Source: VXPW01 sp965115815
Lineage (GTDB): Bacteria; Pseudomonadota; Alphaproteobacteria; TMED109
Assembly: GCA_965115815.1 (NCBI GenBank)
Contig: OZ220465.1
Coordinates: 3,534,001 to 3,598,000 of the forward strand
Length of the DNA stretch: 64,000 nt
Direction of reading: 5' to 3'
The notes beneath the pieces were generated by a model. The model searched no databases. It worked only from the letters and a program-made list of their open reading frames with translations, and was not told the origin of the DNA. Each line of letters begins with the position of its first letter. Positions within the stretch are counted from its first letter, which is position 1. Position numbers and translations under genes: made by a program. Shown piece by piece: positions 28,915 through 38,290 of the stretch.

Positions 28915-29990
28915 GTCGCTGGCTCTATAGGGAGGCAAGTTCCGAACCGAAGAATTATCCTAGTGAAGGACACGCCGGACTTTGGTTCGACAAGTTCTGC
29001 AACACGTGGAGGAACGACGACGGTTGCCCGTCCATGTCAGCGCAAGAAAAGCTCCCTTGGATCAAGAGCGTCACCAAGGAGCCAGTCGGCGACCGCAGGC
29101 ATATTGGAGAATATGCCCGTCGCCAGGCGCGCATGGCCAATAGACTGGGCGGGTGCTTCGCAGTGTTCTCAAACGAGTCGCGCTTCGTAACCGGACTCGG
29201 CCGCAGCCATCCGATCGAGAACGGTTTCGCTTGGCACCCCATTTTGGGAACACCGTATCTGCCGGGTAGCTCTATCAAGGGTCTGCTCAGAGCGTGGGCA
29301 AGGCATGGTGTCGAACCATCCGTCGACGTCGACACGCAGAATCGCATTTTCGGAAAGCCCGGCAGAGTGGGCGGTGTCTGCTTCCATGATGCCGTTCCCA
29401 CTGGCCCGATGCGACTGGCTGCAGATGTCATGACGCCGCACTACGCCGGATGGACTTTTGAAGATCCACCGGGCGACTGGCGCTCCCCGACTCTGATCCC
29501 CTTTCTCGTCACGGCGGAAAACGCGCATTTTCTCTTCAGCTTCACGCAGCGCCCGCCTCTGGATAGCGACGATCTTGACGTCGTCTTCGGATGGCTGCGC
29601 GAAGCTCTCGAATGGGGCGGCGGTGGGTCGAAAACGGCAGTCGGATACGGCCGGTTTCACCATGATGAGAAAGAAACTACCCATTTTGTGCAGGCACTGA
29701 AAGAGGAGGAGATCGAAAAGACCCCCGAGGGGCGCTGGCACTTGAAGATCAAGGGCCGATCGGAAGCTGAAGTTCTCGAACTGGTTCGATTATATCTGGA
29801 AAAGGAACGCCTCACCGATTCCGACGAACGACAGGCTTTCGCTCGCGCCGTCTCGACTCGTTATCGAGATTGGGTTGACAGCTGGCACCGCGGAGTCACC
29901 ATACACTCGGAGACCAACGTTGGGCGCAAGAAGCTGAAGGAGCGTGCGCGCCTCCTCGACGCAGAGCTCCTCGGATCCAGTTCGTGTTGA
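28911..29990 (+). CDS. cmr6: Cmr6, Cas7-family subunit of type III-B
   Basis: 359 residues. The GTG at 28911, overlapping the cmr5 stop as GTGA, is preferred. Motifs: TGLGRSHPIENGFAWHPILG, GTPYLPGSSIKGLLRAWAR (RAMP S-I-K-G) and the glycine-rich WGGGGSKTAVGYGRFH near residue 240. Cmr6 caps the backbone next to Cmr1. It is the last gene of the 15-kb cas operon. No hairpin terminator is obvious before the MITE that starts 35 bases after its stop. Confidence 0.92.
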   Translation: MSRWLYREASSEPKNYPSEGHAGLWFDKFCNTWRNDDGCPSMSAQEKLPWIKSVTKEPVGDRRHIGEYARRQARMANRLGGCFAVFSNESRFVTGLGRSHPIENGFAWHPILGTPYLPGSSIKGLLRAWARHGVEPSVDVDTQNRIFGKPGRVGGVCFHDAVPTGPMRLAADVMTPHYAGWTFEDPPGDWRSPTLIPFLVTAENAHFLFSFTQRPPLDSDDLDVVFGWLREALEWGGGGSKTAVGYGRFHHDEKETTHFVQALKEEEIEKTPEGRWHLKIKGRSEAEVLELVRLYLEKERLTDSDERQAFARAVSTRYRDWVDSWHRGVTIHSETNVGRKKLKERARLLDAELLGSSSC

Positions 29991-30024
29991 ATCGAAACGG
30001 AACATTCCCGTTCATGCCATCACG

Positions 30025-30191
30025 GTATCTACTCACCCCCCTACTGATGACGAAGATCGATCCGCTTCTTGTCAGCCGGAACACGCACCTCCGGTCATCG
30101 GCCGTGAGCAAGTTAAAGGGGCAAGGGAAAATGCCGGATCCGAACCCGTCAGGAAAAACGATTCGTCATCAGTAGGGGGGTGAGTAGATAC
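30025..30191. mobile_element. MITE-1 copy C
   Basis: Same inverted ends as copies A and B. Its right end abuts CATGCAGG, the reverse complement of CCTGCATG, inside a broken IS66. The left flank (CCATCACG) does not repeat it, so there is no target duplication and one side has been exchanged by recombination. Confidence 0.9.
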
Positions 30192-31377
30192 CATGCAGGT
30201 TGTGGGCGTCGGACTTTGCGATGCGTCCCCGGGTTCCTTTCGTCCGCGGCGGGATATCGGGCAACTCCTTGGCGCCTTGGGTGAGGAGGGTGCGGTAGCG
30301 CTTGCGCACGGCCCGGCGGTCGGTCTCGTTCAAGGCCTTGGATGCGCTCTGGCCGACCCTGTGGCAGACCTCGCGCAGCAGGCTCTTCATCCATCGCGCC
30401 CAGCGGTAGCCGTGGGACTCGACGACGAAGGCCAGTTCGCGCAGCAGGTGGCTGCCGCACAGCTGGTGGCGGCACTGCTCGTAGCCCCTGTACGCAGCCC
30501 AGCAGTCGTGGACCCGGACGCCCTGGTAGCGCGGGAGGATGCCGATCTCTTCGATCGCCTCCCGACCGCGCTTGCGGTGCGGGAACTTCACGGTCAGGGT
30601 GCCGTCGGTGACGACAGGGAGCCATTGGGTCTTGCCGGCGACCCGGAATCCGGTCTCATCGACCTGCAAGGCCGGGCGTGGCAGGAGATGGGCCACGGCG
30701 ACCTCCTCCCAGGATGCGAGCGCATCCTGAAAGCGCCGGACATAGCCGAGGCAGGTCGCCTCGGAGAGCCTGATGCCGGAGATCGCGTGCACGAGCGAGA
30801 CGGCACGGCGCAGGGACCGCATCTGGGCGATCAGCAGGTTGAGGACCAAGGCCTGGATGCGGACACCGTACTGCACGGGCCCCGGCATGAGGTCTGGGAA
30901 CCGGCCCTTGGTCCGGGCCCGGCACTTCGGGCATTCCTTGATCTCGGCGTCGACGCGGCGCTCGACGACTTCGAACACGAGGTCGTAGAGGACGCGGCGC
31001 TCCCGATCGACGGGGTCGACGTCGTCGAGGTCGGCGCCGCAGGCGTCGCAGGCATCGACGGTGATCGTCTCCTTGACGGTGGTCGTGCGCCGGTGGCCGC
31101 CCGTCTGCGGGTTCGGCTTCGGGCCCTTGCCGTGGCTCCCGGTGCGCCGCGCGCTCTCGTCCGGGTCCGTCTGGGACGGCGGCAGACCGGAGTTCCGACT
31201 CGTCTTGCGCGTGGTCTTCTCCATGAGCACGGCCAGCAGCAGCTGTAGCAGCATCCGCAGGCCGCGGACGAGCGCCTCGCACTCCGGGTGGACCTTGCCT
31301 TGCGTGCGGAGATCCTGGAACCGCTTCTGGAAGGCGTCGACCTCCTGGCGCAGGGAGGTGCCGGCGACGCTCGTCAT
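30192..31377 (-). pseudogene. IS66 transposase A, C-terminally truncated
   Basis: Starts MTSVAGTSLRQEVDAFQKRF at ATG 31377. It carries the Cys-rich zinc finger (CDACGADLDD, KECPKCRARTKGRFPD) and the IS66 catalytic core (QVDETGFRVAGKTQWLPV, VHDCWAAYRGYEQCRH, GSHLLRELAFV). It is cut after AKSDAHNLH, where the frame runs on into the MITE (GIYSPPY, stop). The C-terminal segment with NNAGEQKIRM, which supplies the catalytic Glu, is missing. Confidence 0.88.
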
Positions 31378-31610
31378 CCCGACGCCTCCACCGCCCGGAC
31401 GGCCGCCCGCACGGCGAACCGCTCGCCTTCGGGCATCGTCCGGTAGCGCCGCGCCGGCGGCGGGCGCGTCAGGATGCCGCGGCGCTCCAAGGTCTCCAGC
31501 ATCCCGAGGCCGGCCCCAACCCTGGAGCCGCCCTTTGCTGTCGTCCAGTGAAGGTGCTCGCAGCGGCCCGAACAGGGGGTCGACTTCAGGTCGATGATTC
31601 GCGGGTCCAT
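31374..31610 (-). CDS. Small HTH-like accessory ORF of IS66 element A
   Basis: 78 residues (MDPRIIDLKSTPCSGRCEHL..., WTTAKGGSRVGAGLGMLETL, ERRGVLTRPPPARRYR-like). The frame overlaps the transposase start by ATGA, implying translational coupling. The C-terminal half reads like the winged-helix start of DUF4338 proteins. Relative to element C it lacks 29 residues in its middle. Function unproven. Confidence 0.5.
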   Translation of the reverse strand: MDPRIIDLKSTPCSGRCEHLHWTTAKGGSRVGAGLGMLETLERRGILTRPPPARRYRTMPEGERFAVRAAVRAVEASG

Positions 31611-32176
31611 GGGGATTCCCGCAGCCACGATTCGACGACAGCATGCGAATCGGCGGGCGCTGGTCAAGCGGTGCGTGGACGACCCGCCCACGCACCGAAA
31701 CGTCACCTCCTATCCAAGGCTTGCCGGTATGGGAACACCGCCGTCACCGCGACGCACAGATCCGAATGCCCTTGCCCCGCCGGGCGATCGACCCGTCGTC
31801 GCCTTCGATCCCTACCCTGCCGCCATCCACACCTCCGACGCGGTCCGCCCCGATGGCCCATCTTGGAGAGGGTCCCTCCTAGCAACGTCAAGCGCAGATC
31901 TCCGGCGGAGGGGAACGGCAGCCCACGGAACCCGCTCCACCGGACCGCAGGGCGCGGACCCGCGACCTCCGCGCGAGGGGCCCGGTCGCGTTGCGGACCC
32001 CTCCCCACAAGGCCGGAACGGGGAGCGGAAGCCGAAGATCGACCCACTTCTTGTCAGCCGAACCCCGTGCATCCGGTCCTTGGCCGCGAGCGAGGGAAAG
32101 GGGCACGGAACCATGCCGGATCCGAACCCGTCAGGAAAAACGATTCGTCATCAGTAGGGGGGGGGTGAGTAGATAC

Positions 32177-32217
32177 CATATAGTCAGACTCTTAGGGATT
32201 TTCCGGGCAGGCACTAC
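32177..32217. mobile_element. MITE-2 right-end fragment
   Basis: CATATAGTCAGACTCTTAGG leading to the terminus GATTTTCCGGGCAGGCAC matches the right end of the two MITE-2 copies. It starts directly at the IS66-A left end. The complementary left part appears at 58114-58166, next to IS66-C. Confidence 0.75.
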
Positions 32218-32631
32218 ATATGAGAAACTGGATGTCAATCCAACCTCGGTAATACCTGACCGGTTACGCCCCGGGAACGGTTCCGCACATCCCACACACC
32301 ACCAGAACCGGCCGTTTCAGCCTCCCTTCCTCCAACGTTCGCAGAATCCCCGGAGCATGGGAAAGGCCTCCACTTTCATCACTGCAGTCAAATGGTTGTA
32401 GTTTTTCGAGTGGGCACTATATCAGGGCCTTGATGTGGATATCAGCCGGAATGTTCTGGAACTTCGGGTTAAACATGGGCCAAGACTCCGGCCCCGCTCC
32501 CGAAGCACGGTGTTCCTGCGGAGAGACCGTACCGGACGGATGGAGGTCCGGTGTTCTGCGACGTCGGGGCCCGAACGGCGCGCCGTGGTGCGTCCGCACG
32601 CACCCGTCGGTTCTCCCGGCACGGCGTGGGT
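32218..32631. other. Mobile-element debris with an ISNCY-like end
   Basis: No gene recognised. On the minus strand from ~32419, TAGTGCCCACTCGAAAAAC followed by TTTGACTG...TGAAAGTGGA resembles the left end of the ISNCY element at 53.7 kb, so part of this 200-bp stretch is probably a decayed ISNCY-derived element. Confidence 0.45.
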
Positions 32632-34617
32632 TCAGCGTCGCGAGTTCCGGAATTGCTGCAGCTCTTGCTCAAAGCGCGATTCGTCGGGCAGGTTCCGGAT
32701 CGCTCGGCGATAGGCGTCCTCGACGGTACTCGCCGGAGCGCGCAACCAGTTGCGGGTGCGGGCCAGCTCCCGCCACGCCCATGCATGCCGCGCTGCAGGT
32801 GCATCGAGCTGAAGGACGCGTTCGAGCAATGCCTGGGCCTCCTTGAGGAGCCGGCGGCGGGAATCGCGTCGACGGTTCCGAAGTGCCTCGCCGGCCAGCC
32901 ACATCTTGGTCTGCGCGAACTCGAGCAAGGCGCGGGGGTCGGCGAATACCCGGTCGCCGGCGTGCTCGAACAGGCGGTGTGCGGTATGCGAATCGCGTGC
33001 GCGGCGCGCCAGGACGGCGGCGTCGATCGTGTCCTGTCCGAAGCGCGCCGGGCGCACGTCCCGAAGCAGTCGCAGCGCCTTCTTTCGGTCGCATTTCCGG
33101 CCGCGGTCGATCAGGATGTCGACCAGTGTGTTGGTGACATGCGGGAGGGCGTGATCGGGCCCGTGGGCGGAAAAGGTGGCGAACACCTCTTCCGCACGCT
33201 CGAGCTCGTGTCGGTCGGCGTGGATCCGGATGAGTTCCGAGGCGAGCACTGCAGAGGCCGGGTCGGACCTCCAGGCGGACCGGATGCGCTGGAACGCTTC
33301 CTGATGCTCGCCCAGGGTCCGGAGGTGGGCGGCGTCCCGCAGCGCGGACAAGGCGCCGTATTCCGGGTGGGCGGGCAGCGTCGCCTGGAAAAAGGTCCGT
33401 TGCTCGTCGAATGTGAAGCGAGGGGTCGGCGATCCGTTGGCCTGCATGACCTGGAAGATCCTCGGCAGACCGGTGAGGCGCCCCTCGGCCAGTCCCAGTT
33501 CCTTCAGGAACTCGCCGATGCGGCGATTGCGCGCAGGTGCGGGGCGGGCCCGTGCGCCCGGTTTGAAGTGACCGGCCTCGATCCCCGGGACCGGACCGGG
33601 ATAGCTGACGATGTCCACGCGGTCCGGATGGAGGTGGACCTTGGTCGGTTCGGGTTGATCGACGTCATAGGAACGGTGGTAGACGGCGTTGACCAGCGTC
33701 TCGCGGAGTGCGGGCAGGGGATAGCTCACCCACCCGCGCACCTGACTCCGGTCCCGCTGTTTGTGGAGGTGACGGGTGGAGAGGTTTTCGAGATACTTCA
33801 GGCAGCCGCGAAGCTGGTCGACCAGACCGCCGCCGAAGGTGCGTTCCTCCTGCACGGCGCCGGCCCGATCCCCGGCAAACTGCACGACTTCGATCCTTGC
33901 GCCCCGAAACCAGTGCACGGGATCGTTCGAAAAGAACAGCAGTCCCGCATTCTTCGGCACCTCGTGGTCGTTGACTCGCGTGGTGATGCGCAGGCGGCGA
34001 TAGATCTCCGCGGCACTGGATTCGTCGAGGAGGCCGCTTCGAATGTCGCGCAGGTATTCGCGGACCTGGATTTCTCGAAGGTCCTCGATGCGGGCATCCG
34101 GTGTTCGCCGATCGTCCCAGGGCACGCGGGCGGTCTGCTGGAACAATCCGCGGGTCAGATCTCCCCGCTGCTCGGCATCCACGGTGGAAGAGCCGAGGCG
34201 GATCCAGTACCGGCGGCGGCCCCGGAGCGATTCGGGCGCTCGATGGGGACGGGTTTCGCTGGCCGGAGCCCACACCACGAGAATCTGCCGGAGGCCGACC
34301 CGTTCGGGCGAGAGGATCGGCTGATAGGGGGGATCGATTTGGTTGCAGTGGCCGCGAATCCACTGCTGGGCAGCTTCGACGTCCGCCGCGGACAGTCCGG
34401 TCGGCGGGAGGCGGGCCCGGCCGCAGTCCTCCCCGACGCCGATGACCACATAGCCGCCGTTCAGATTGTGGTAGTCGTTTGCGAAGGCACAGATCGTTCG
34501 AAGCACCTGGACTCCCGTGGTCTCCGGATGCCATGCCTCCTTGAATTCCACTCGTTCGGATTCCACGCCGCGGCGGTGCAGCAGGTTGTCGAGGTTGATG
34601 AACAGGATGGTGCTCAT
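32632..34617 (-). CDS. AlbA_2 (Schlafen-like) domain / GHKL-type ATPase / TPR-like protein
   Basis: 661 residues. Residues ~15-130 are an AlbA_2 domain (ESERVEFKEAWHPE, RTICAFANDYHNLNGGYVVIGVGED, QILVVWAPASETRPHRAPE), a nucleic-acid-binding or nuclease-like domain shared with Schlafen proteins. Residues ~200-400 match the HATPase_c_4-type region found in RecG-like predicted regulators (VPKNAGLLFFSNDPVHWFRG, LPALRETLVNAVYHRSYD). The C-terminal ~230 residues are helical and TPR-like (HLRTLGEHQEAFQRIRSAW, ELERAEEVFATFS). Such proteins occur as regulators or in defence loci. It points away from yebC and ends near the IS debris. No partner gene is adjacent. Confidence 0.75.
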   Translation of the reverse strand: MSTILFINLDNLLHRRGVESERVEFKEAWHPETTGVQVLRTICAFANDYHNLNGGYVVIGVGEDCGRARLPPTGLSAADVEAAQQWIRGHCNQIDPPYQPILSPERVGLRQILVVWAPASETRPHRAPESLRGRRRYWIRLGSSTVDAEQRGDLTRGLFQQTARVPWDDRRTPDARIEDLREIQVREYLRDIRSGLLDESSAAEIYRRLRITTRVNDHEVPKNAGLLFFSNDPVHWFRGARIEVVQFAGDRAGAVQEERTFGGGLVDQLRGCLKYLENLSTRHLHKQRDRSQVRGWVSYPLPALRETLVNAVYHRSYDVDQPEPTKVHLHPDRVDIVSYPGPVPGIEAGHFKPGARARPAPARNRRIGEFLKELGLAEGRLTGLPRIFQVMQANGSPTPRFTFDEQRTFFQATLPAHPEYGALSALRDAAHLRTLGEHQEAFQRIRSAWRSDPASAVLASELIRIHADRHELERAEEVFATFSAHGPDHALPHVTNTLVDILIDRGRKCDRKKALRLLRDVRPARFGQDTIDAAVLARRARDSHTAHRLFEHAGDRVFADPRALLEFAQTKMWLAGEALRNRRRDSRRRLLKEAQALLERVLQLDAPAARHAWAWRELARTRNWLRAPASTVEDAYRRAIRNLPDESRFEQELQQFRNSRR

Positions 34618-34854
34618 GGGCCCGTGAACGTTCTGTGCGGGGTTCCGCGTCGGGGGTCAGGAGCCGGAGGCTTCCGGTCGAGGAGATCCGGAGGTCCGCC
34701 GGGCGGGTCCACGGCCCGATCGCTTCCGGTTCGGGGCCGGTGCCCGGCGGCGCGGGGCCGTCCGGCCGAGAATTTCCGGGGATGCGGGTCCGGTGGTTCC
34801 CTGTGGTAGATTGCCATGTCCCGTCCCGCCCTGCAGCAGCGATTCCAGACGCCC
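34618..34854. promoter_or_regulatory. Divergent intergenic region between the AlbA_2 gene and yebC
   Basis: Separates two divergent genes, so it should hold both promoters. GGTAGATTG at ~34806-34814 is a possible -10 element for the yebC-tol transcript. No good -35 match is visible. The frame of yebC is open for 13 codons upstream of the chosen start. Confidence 0.4.
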
Positions 34855-35610
34855 ATGGCCGGCCATTCGCAATTCAAGAACATCATGTACCGCAAGGGCG
34901 CCCAAGACGCCAAGCGGTCCAAGGTCTTTTCCAAGCTGGCGCGGGAAATCACCGTCGCCGCGCGCTCGGGACTGCCGGATCCCGACAAGAACCCCCGTCT
35001 CCGCACGGCCGTCCTGGCGGCCCGGGCGGAAAACATGCCGAAGGACCGGATCGAGCGGTCGATCCAGAAGGCGCAGGGTCCGGCGGCCGGAAGCGACTAC
35101 CAGGAAGTCCGGTACGAAGGTCGCGCGACCGGCGGAGTCGCGATCATCGTCGAGGCCCTGACCGACAACCGCAACCGGACGGTCTCCGAGGTGCGGGCGG
35201 CGTTCGGGAAGCACGGCGGAACGCTTGGGGAGACCGGCAGCGTCGGCTTCGCCTTCGCCCGCCAGGGCGTGATCCGGTACCCGGCCGAGGCCGCGGACGC
35301 CGACACCATGCTGGAGGCCGCGGCCGAGGCCGGGGCCGACGACGTGATCTCCGGTGCCGACCGGCACGAGATCCGGACCGATTCCGGCACCTTCGGCGCG
35401 GTCCGGGATGCCCTCATCGCGCGGTTCGGCGATCCGAACCGCGCGCGGCTGGAGTGGATCCCCCAGACCACGGTGCCGGTCAGCGAGGACCAGGCTCGGA
35501 GCCTGTTTCGCATGATCGAGATGCTCGAAGACCATGACGACGTGCAGTCGGTGGCCGCGAATCCGGACGTTCCGGACGAGGTGCTCGAGAAATTGCGGGA
35601 AGCCGGCTGA
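34855..35610 (+). CDS. yebC: YebC/PmpR-family protein
   Basis: 251 residues. The start at ATG 34855 was chosen over the in-frame ATG 34816 because the family begins MAGHSQFKNIMxRKG. YebC-family proteins act as transcriptional regulators and, as shown more recently, relieve ribosome stalling at proline-rich stretches. Conserved KNPRLRTAVLAARAENMPKD and YEGRATGGVAIIVEALTDNRNRT are present; length is standard. First gene of the yebC-ruvCAB-tol series; 44 bases precede ruvC. The phrase at the N-terminus is of alphaproteobacterial type. Confidence 0.95.
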   Translation: MAGHSQFKNIMYRKGAQDAKRSKVFSKLAREITVAARSGLPDPDKNPRLRTAVLAARAENMPKDRIERSIQKAQGPAAGSDYQEVRYEGRATGGVAIIVEALTDNRNRTVSEVRAAFGKHGGTLGETGSVGFAFARQGVIRYPAEAADADTMLEAAAEAGADDVISGADRHEIRTDSGTFGAVRDALIARFGDPNRARLEWIPQTTVPVSEDQARSLFRMIEMLEDHDDVQSVAANPDVPDEVLEKLREAG

Positions 35611-35654
35611 ACGGGGTCCGGACGACCGGGCCGGAAGGCGGTGCGCGGGACTCC

Positions 35655-36158
35655 ATGCGCCTGATCGGCCTGGATCCGAGTCTGCGCTGCACCGGCTGGG
35701 GGATCATCGACGTGGCGGGCAGGGATCTGGCCTTCGTCGCGTCGGGGGCCGTCCGCACCGATCCGCGCGAGACCATGGCCCGGCGTCTCGGCCGCCTCGA
35801 CCGCGAGCTCGGCGCGATTCTCGATTCGCACGATCCGGAAGCGGCCGCCATCGAGAAGATCTTCGTCAATCGCAATCCGCGCTCGACGCTGGCGTTGGGG
35901 CTCGCACGCGGCGCCGCGTTCGTCGCGGTCGCCCGGCGCGATCTGCCGGTGCACGAGTACGCGCCGACGACGGTCAAGCTGGCGGTGACGGGGCAGGGCA
36001 ACGCCGACAAGGAGCGGGTGGCGGCCCTGGTGTGCGGCCTGATGCCCGCCGCCGCCGCGGAGACTCTCGATGCGTCCGACGCGCTCGCGGTGGCGATCTG
36101 CCACGCCAGCCGCACCCGTCCGCACGCCCGGTTCGTCGTCACGGGCGGGCGCCGGTGA
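35655..36158 (+). CDS. ruvC: RuvC, Holliday-junction endonuclease
   Basis: 167 residues. Resolves Holliday junctions with RuvAB. Catalytic acidic residues are visible: Asp7 in LIGLDPSLRCTGWG, Glu in AAIEKIFVNRNPRS, and the C-terminal Asp in DASDALAVAICHA. Slightly shorter than the E. coli protein (173). Stop overlaps the ruvA GTG start (GTGA). Confidence 0.95.
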   Translation: MRLIGLDPSLRCTGWGIIDVAGRDLAFVASGAVRTDPRETMARRLGRLDRELGAILDSHDPEAAAIEKIFVNRNPRSTLALGLARGAAFVAVARRDLPVHEYAPTTVKLAVTGQGNADKERVAALVCGLMPAAAAETLDASDALAVAICHASRTRPHARFVVTGGRR

Positions 36159-36739
36159 TCGCCAAGCTGCGCGGGCGGTTGGATTCGACCGGCGACGGTC
36201 AGGCCGTGATCGACGTGGGCGGCGTCGGGTATCAGGTAGCCTGCACCCGCCGCACGCTGGGGTGGCTGGCGGACGCCCAGCCGGAGGTGGAAGTTCTGGT
36301 GCATACGCACGCGCGCGACCATGCGGTCGAACTCTTCGGGTTCCGCGACGCCGCCGAGCGCACCTGGTTTCGGGCCCTCCTCACGGTGCCGGGCATCGGC
36401 GCCAAATCCGCCCTGGCCACGCTCGACGCGCTGGCGCCGGCCGAGCTCGAGCAGGCGGTGGCGGCGGAGGACGCCAAGCTCATCGCGCGCGCCGAGGGCA
36501 TCGGCGCCAAGGGCGCCGCGCGCATCGTCGCGGAACTCCGGAGCCGCATCGGCACGCTCCCGACCGCGGCGGTTCCGGGTGCCGACGAGCATGCCTACCG
36601 CGATGCCGTCGAGGCGCTGACGGCCCTGGGGTACGGCCGGGGCGAGGCCGTCGGGGCGCTGTCGAGCGCGCGGGCGGAAGATCCCGAGAGCGGGGTGGAG
36701 GCACTGGTCCGGCGGGCGCTCCGGATCCTTGCGCAATGA
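36155..36739 (+). CDS. ruvA: RuvA, Holliday-junction binding subunit
   Basis: 194 residues, GTG start (reads MIAKLRGRLDSTG). The OB-fold N-terminus has IDVGGVGYQVACT and LFGFRDAAERTWFRALL; two helix-hairpin-helix motifs follow (VPGIGAKSALATLDAL and AEGIGAKGAARIVAEL). The C-terminal domain contacting RuvB ends LVRRALRILAQ. Overlaps ruvB by 4 bases. Confidence 0.95.
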   Translation: MIAKLRGRLDSTGDGQAVIDVGGVGYQVACTRRTLGWLADAQPEVEVLVHTHARDHAVELFGFRDAAERTWFRALLTVPGIGAKSALATLDALAPAELEQAVAAEDAKLIARAEGIGAKGAARIVAELRSRIGTLPTAAVPGADEHAYRDAVEALTALGYGRGEAVGALSSARAEDPESGVEALVRRALRILAQ

Positions 36740-37815
36740 GCGCCGGCGGATCCTTCGACGAGACGCGGGTGGTTTCGGGCGGCCCGCGCCATGCGGCCGA
36801 CCGGGCGCTGCGGCCCACCCGCTTCGACGAGTTCGTCGGCCAGGCGGAAGGCCTCGCGAACCTGCGGGTGTTCATCGAGGCGGCCCGATCCCGCAGCGAG
36901 GCGCTGGATCACGTCCTGCTGCACGGACCGCCGGGGCTCGGCAAGACGACGCTGGCGCACATCATCGCGGAGGAGCTGGCCGCCGGCATGCTGACCACGT
37001 CGGGCATGGCCCTGGCCCGGCCGGGCGACCTTGCGGCGATCCTGACCGGGCTCAACCCGCGCGACGTGCTGTTCATCGACGAGATCCACCGGCTGCCGAT
37101 CACCGTGGAGGAGACCCTGTACCCCGCGCTCGAGGATTTCCGGCTCGACATCATGATCGGCCGCGGCCCGAGCGCGCGCACCATGCGGATCGAGCTGCCG
37201 CCGATGACCGTCGTCGGCGCCACGACCCGGGTCGGGCGGGTGTCGAACCCGATGCGCGACCGGTTCGGGATCCTGTTTCACGTCGACTTCTACCGGCCGG
37301 ACGAGCTGCAGCAGATCGTGGCGCGCGGCGCTGCGCTGCTGAGCCTGGATCTGGCCGACGAAGCCGCCGCGGAAATCGCGAAGCGGGCGCGCGGGACGCC
37401 GCGGGTCGCGTCGCGGCTGCTGCGCCGCGTGCGCGATTTCGCGACGGTCCGGGGCGTGGCGGCGATCCGCAGGAGCGATGCGGAATCCGCGCTCGAGAAC
37501 CTGCGCATCGATGCCGACGGGCTGGATGCCATGGACCGTCGGTACCTCGACTGCCTAGTGCGAAGCTACGACGGCGGCCCGGTCGGCATCGAGTCGCTCG
37601 CGGCGTCGCTGTCGGAGGACGTCGAGACCCTGCAGGACATGGTGGAGCCGTTCCTGCTGCAGGCGCGCTTCGTCCAGCGGACCGCGGCCGGGCGCGTCGC
37701 GGCGGCCTTGGCCTGGCAGCGCCTGGGCCTGGAGCCGCCCGGGACCGGGGATCTTCCCGGCCTGTTTCCTCCGGAGGACGACGCGCCTCCGGCGGGCCCG
37801 GCCGGTGGCGACTGA
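36736..37815 (+). CDS. ruvB: RuvB, branch-migration AAA+ ATPase
   Basis: 359 residues. Walker A HGPPGLGKTTLAHII, Walker B VLFIDEIHRLP, sensor GATTRVGRVSNPMRDRFGI with the arginine finger, and a winged-helix C-terminal domain (GPVGIESLAASLSEDVETL, VEPFLLQARFVQRTAAGRV). Slightly longer than average owing to a Pro/Ala-rich tail. Overlaps ybgC by 11 bases. Confidence 0.96.
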   Translation: MSAGGSFDETRVVSGGPRHAADRALRPTRFDEFVGQAEGLANLRVFIEAARSRSEALDHVLLHGPPGLGKTTLAHIIAEELAAGMLTTSGMALARPGDLAAILTGLNPRDVLFIDEIHRLPITVEETLYPALEDFRLDIMIGRGPSARTMRIELPPMTVVGATTRVGRVSNPMRDRFGILFHVDFYRPDELQQIVARGAALLSLDLADEAAAEIAKRARGTPRVASRLLRRVRDFATVRGVAAIRRSDAESALENLRIDADGLDAMDRRYLDCLVRSYDGGPVGIESLAASLSEDVETLQDMVEPFLLQARFVQRTAAGRVAAALAWQRLGLEPPGTGDLPGLFPPEDDAPPAGPAGGD

Positions 37816-38290
37816 GGCCGCGCCGCCCACCGGGGGCTTTCGGGGCGGCGTCCATGTCTTTCCGGTTCGGGTATACTACGAGGACACCGATGCCGGCGGC
37901 ATCGTGTACCACGCGGACTATCTCCGCTACGCCGAGCGGGCCCGCACCGAGATGCTGCGCGGTCTCGGCATCGAGCACCCGGGCATGCTCGCCGAGCACC
38001 GTGCGGTCATCGTCGTGCGCGATCTGCACGTGCAGTACCGTGCGCCGGCCCGTCTCGACGACCTGCTCGAGGTGCATACTGGCGCCGGCGCCGTGCGCGG
38101 GGCCCGGCTCCGGCTGGCCCAGACCGTCCGGCGCCGCGACGCGGTGCTGGCGGAACTCGCGCTGACCCTGGCTTGCGTGACCCGGGACGGCCGGCCGCGG
38201 CGGTGGCCCGCGGCGGCGGCGGCGGCGTTCGCCGCCTTGACGCGCCCGGAATTCCGGACATCTTCAAGCTCATGGACGAGATTCTCATGA
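37805..38290 (+). CDS. ybgC: YbgC-family acyl-CoA thioesterase of the Tol-Pal cluster
   Basis: 161 residues, GTG start. Hot-dog fold thioesterase with the catalytic motif YYEDTDAGGIVYHADYLRYAERAR (quoted in part: EDTDAGGIVYHADY). Cytoplasmic, linked to phospholipid metabolism alongside Tol-Pal. Starts inside the end of ruvB; its stop overlaps the tolQ ATG as ATGA. Confidence 0.92.
   Translation: MATEAAPPTGGFRGGVHVFPVRVYYEDTDAGGIVYHADYLRYAERARTEMLRGLGIEHPGMLAEHRAVIVVRDLHVQYRAPARLDDLLEVHTGAGAVRGARLRLAQTVRRRDAVLAELALTLACVTRDGRPRRWPAAAAAAFAALTRPEFRTSSSSWTRFS

Larger units (their letters stand above)
30192..32176 (-). mobile_element. IS66-family element A, 3'-truncated
   Basis: Left end GTATCTACTCACCCCC lies at 32176 (minus strand). 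The body is almost identical to elements B and C but ends abruptly at CCTGCATG (30192-30199) beside MITE-1 copy C. The last ~300 bp, including the right end, are missing. Confidence 0.88.

Noticed and set aside
30169..31695. A 508-codon IS66 frame ending in GIYSPPY, as if a natural variant C-terminus
   Set aside because: The last residues are read from the adjoining MITE; the real C-terminus with the catalytic Glu is missing, so it is a truncation.
35097..36736. Long minus-strand frames opposite yebC, ruvC and ruvA
   Set aside because: GC-driven shadows of well-conserved housekeeping genes.
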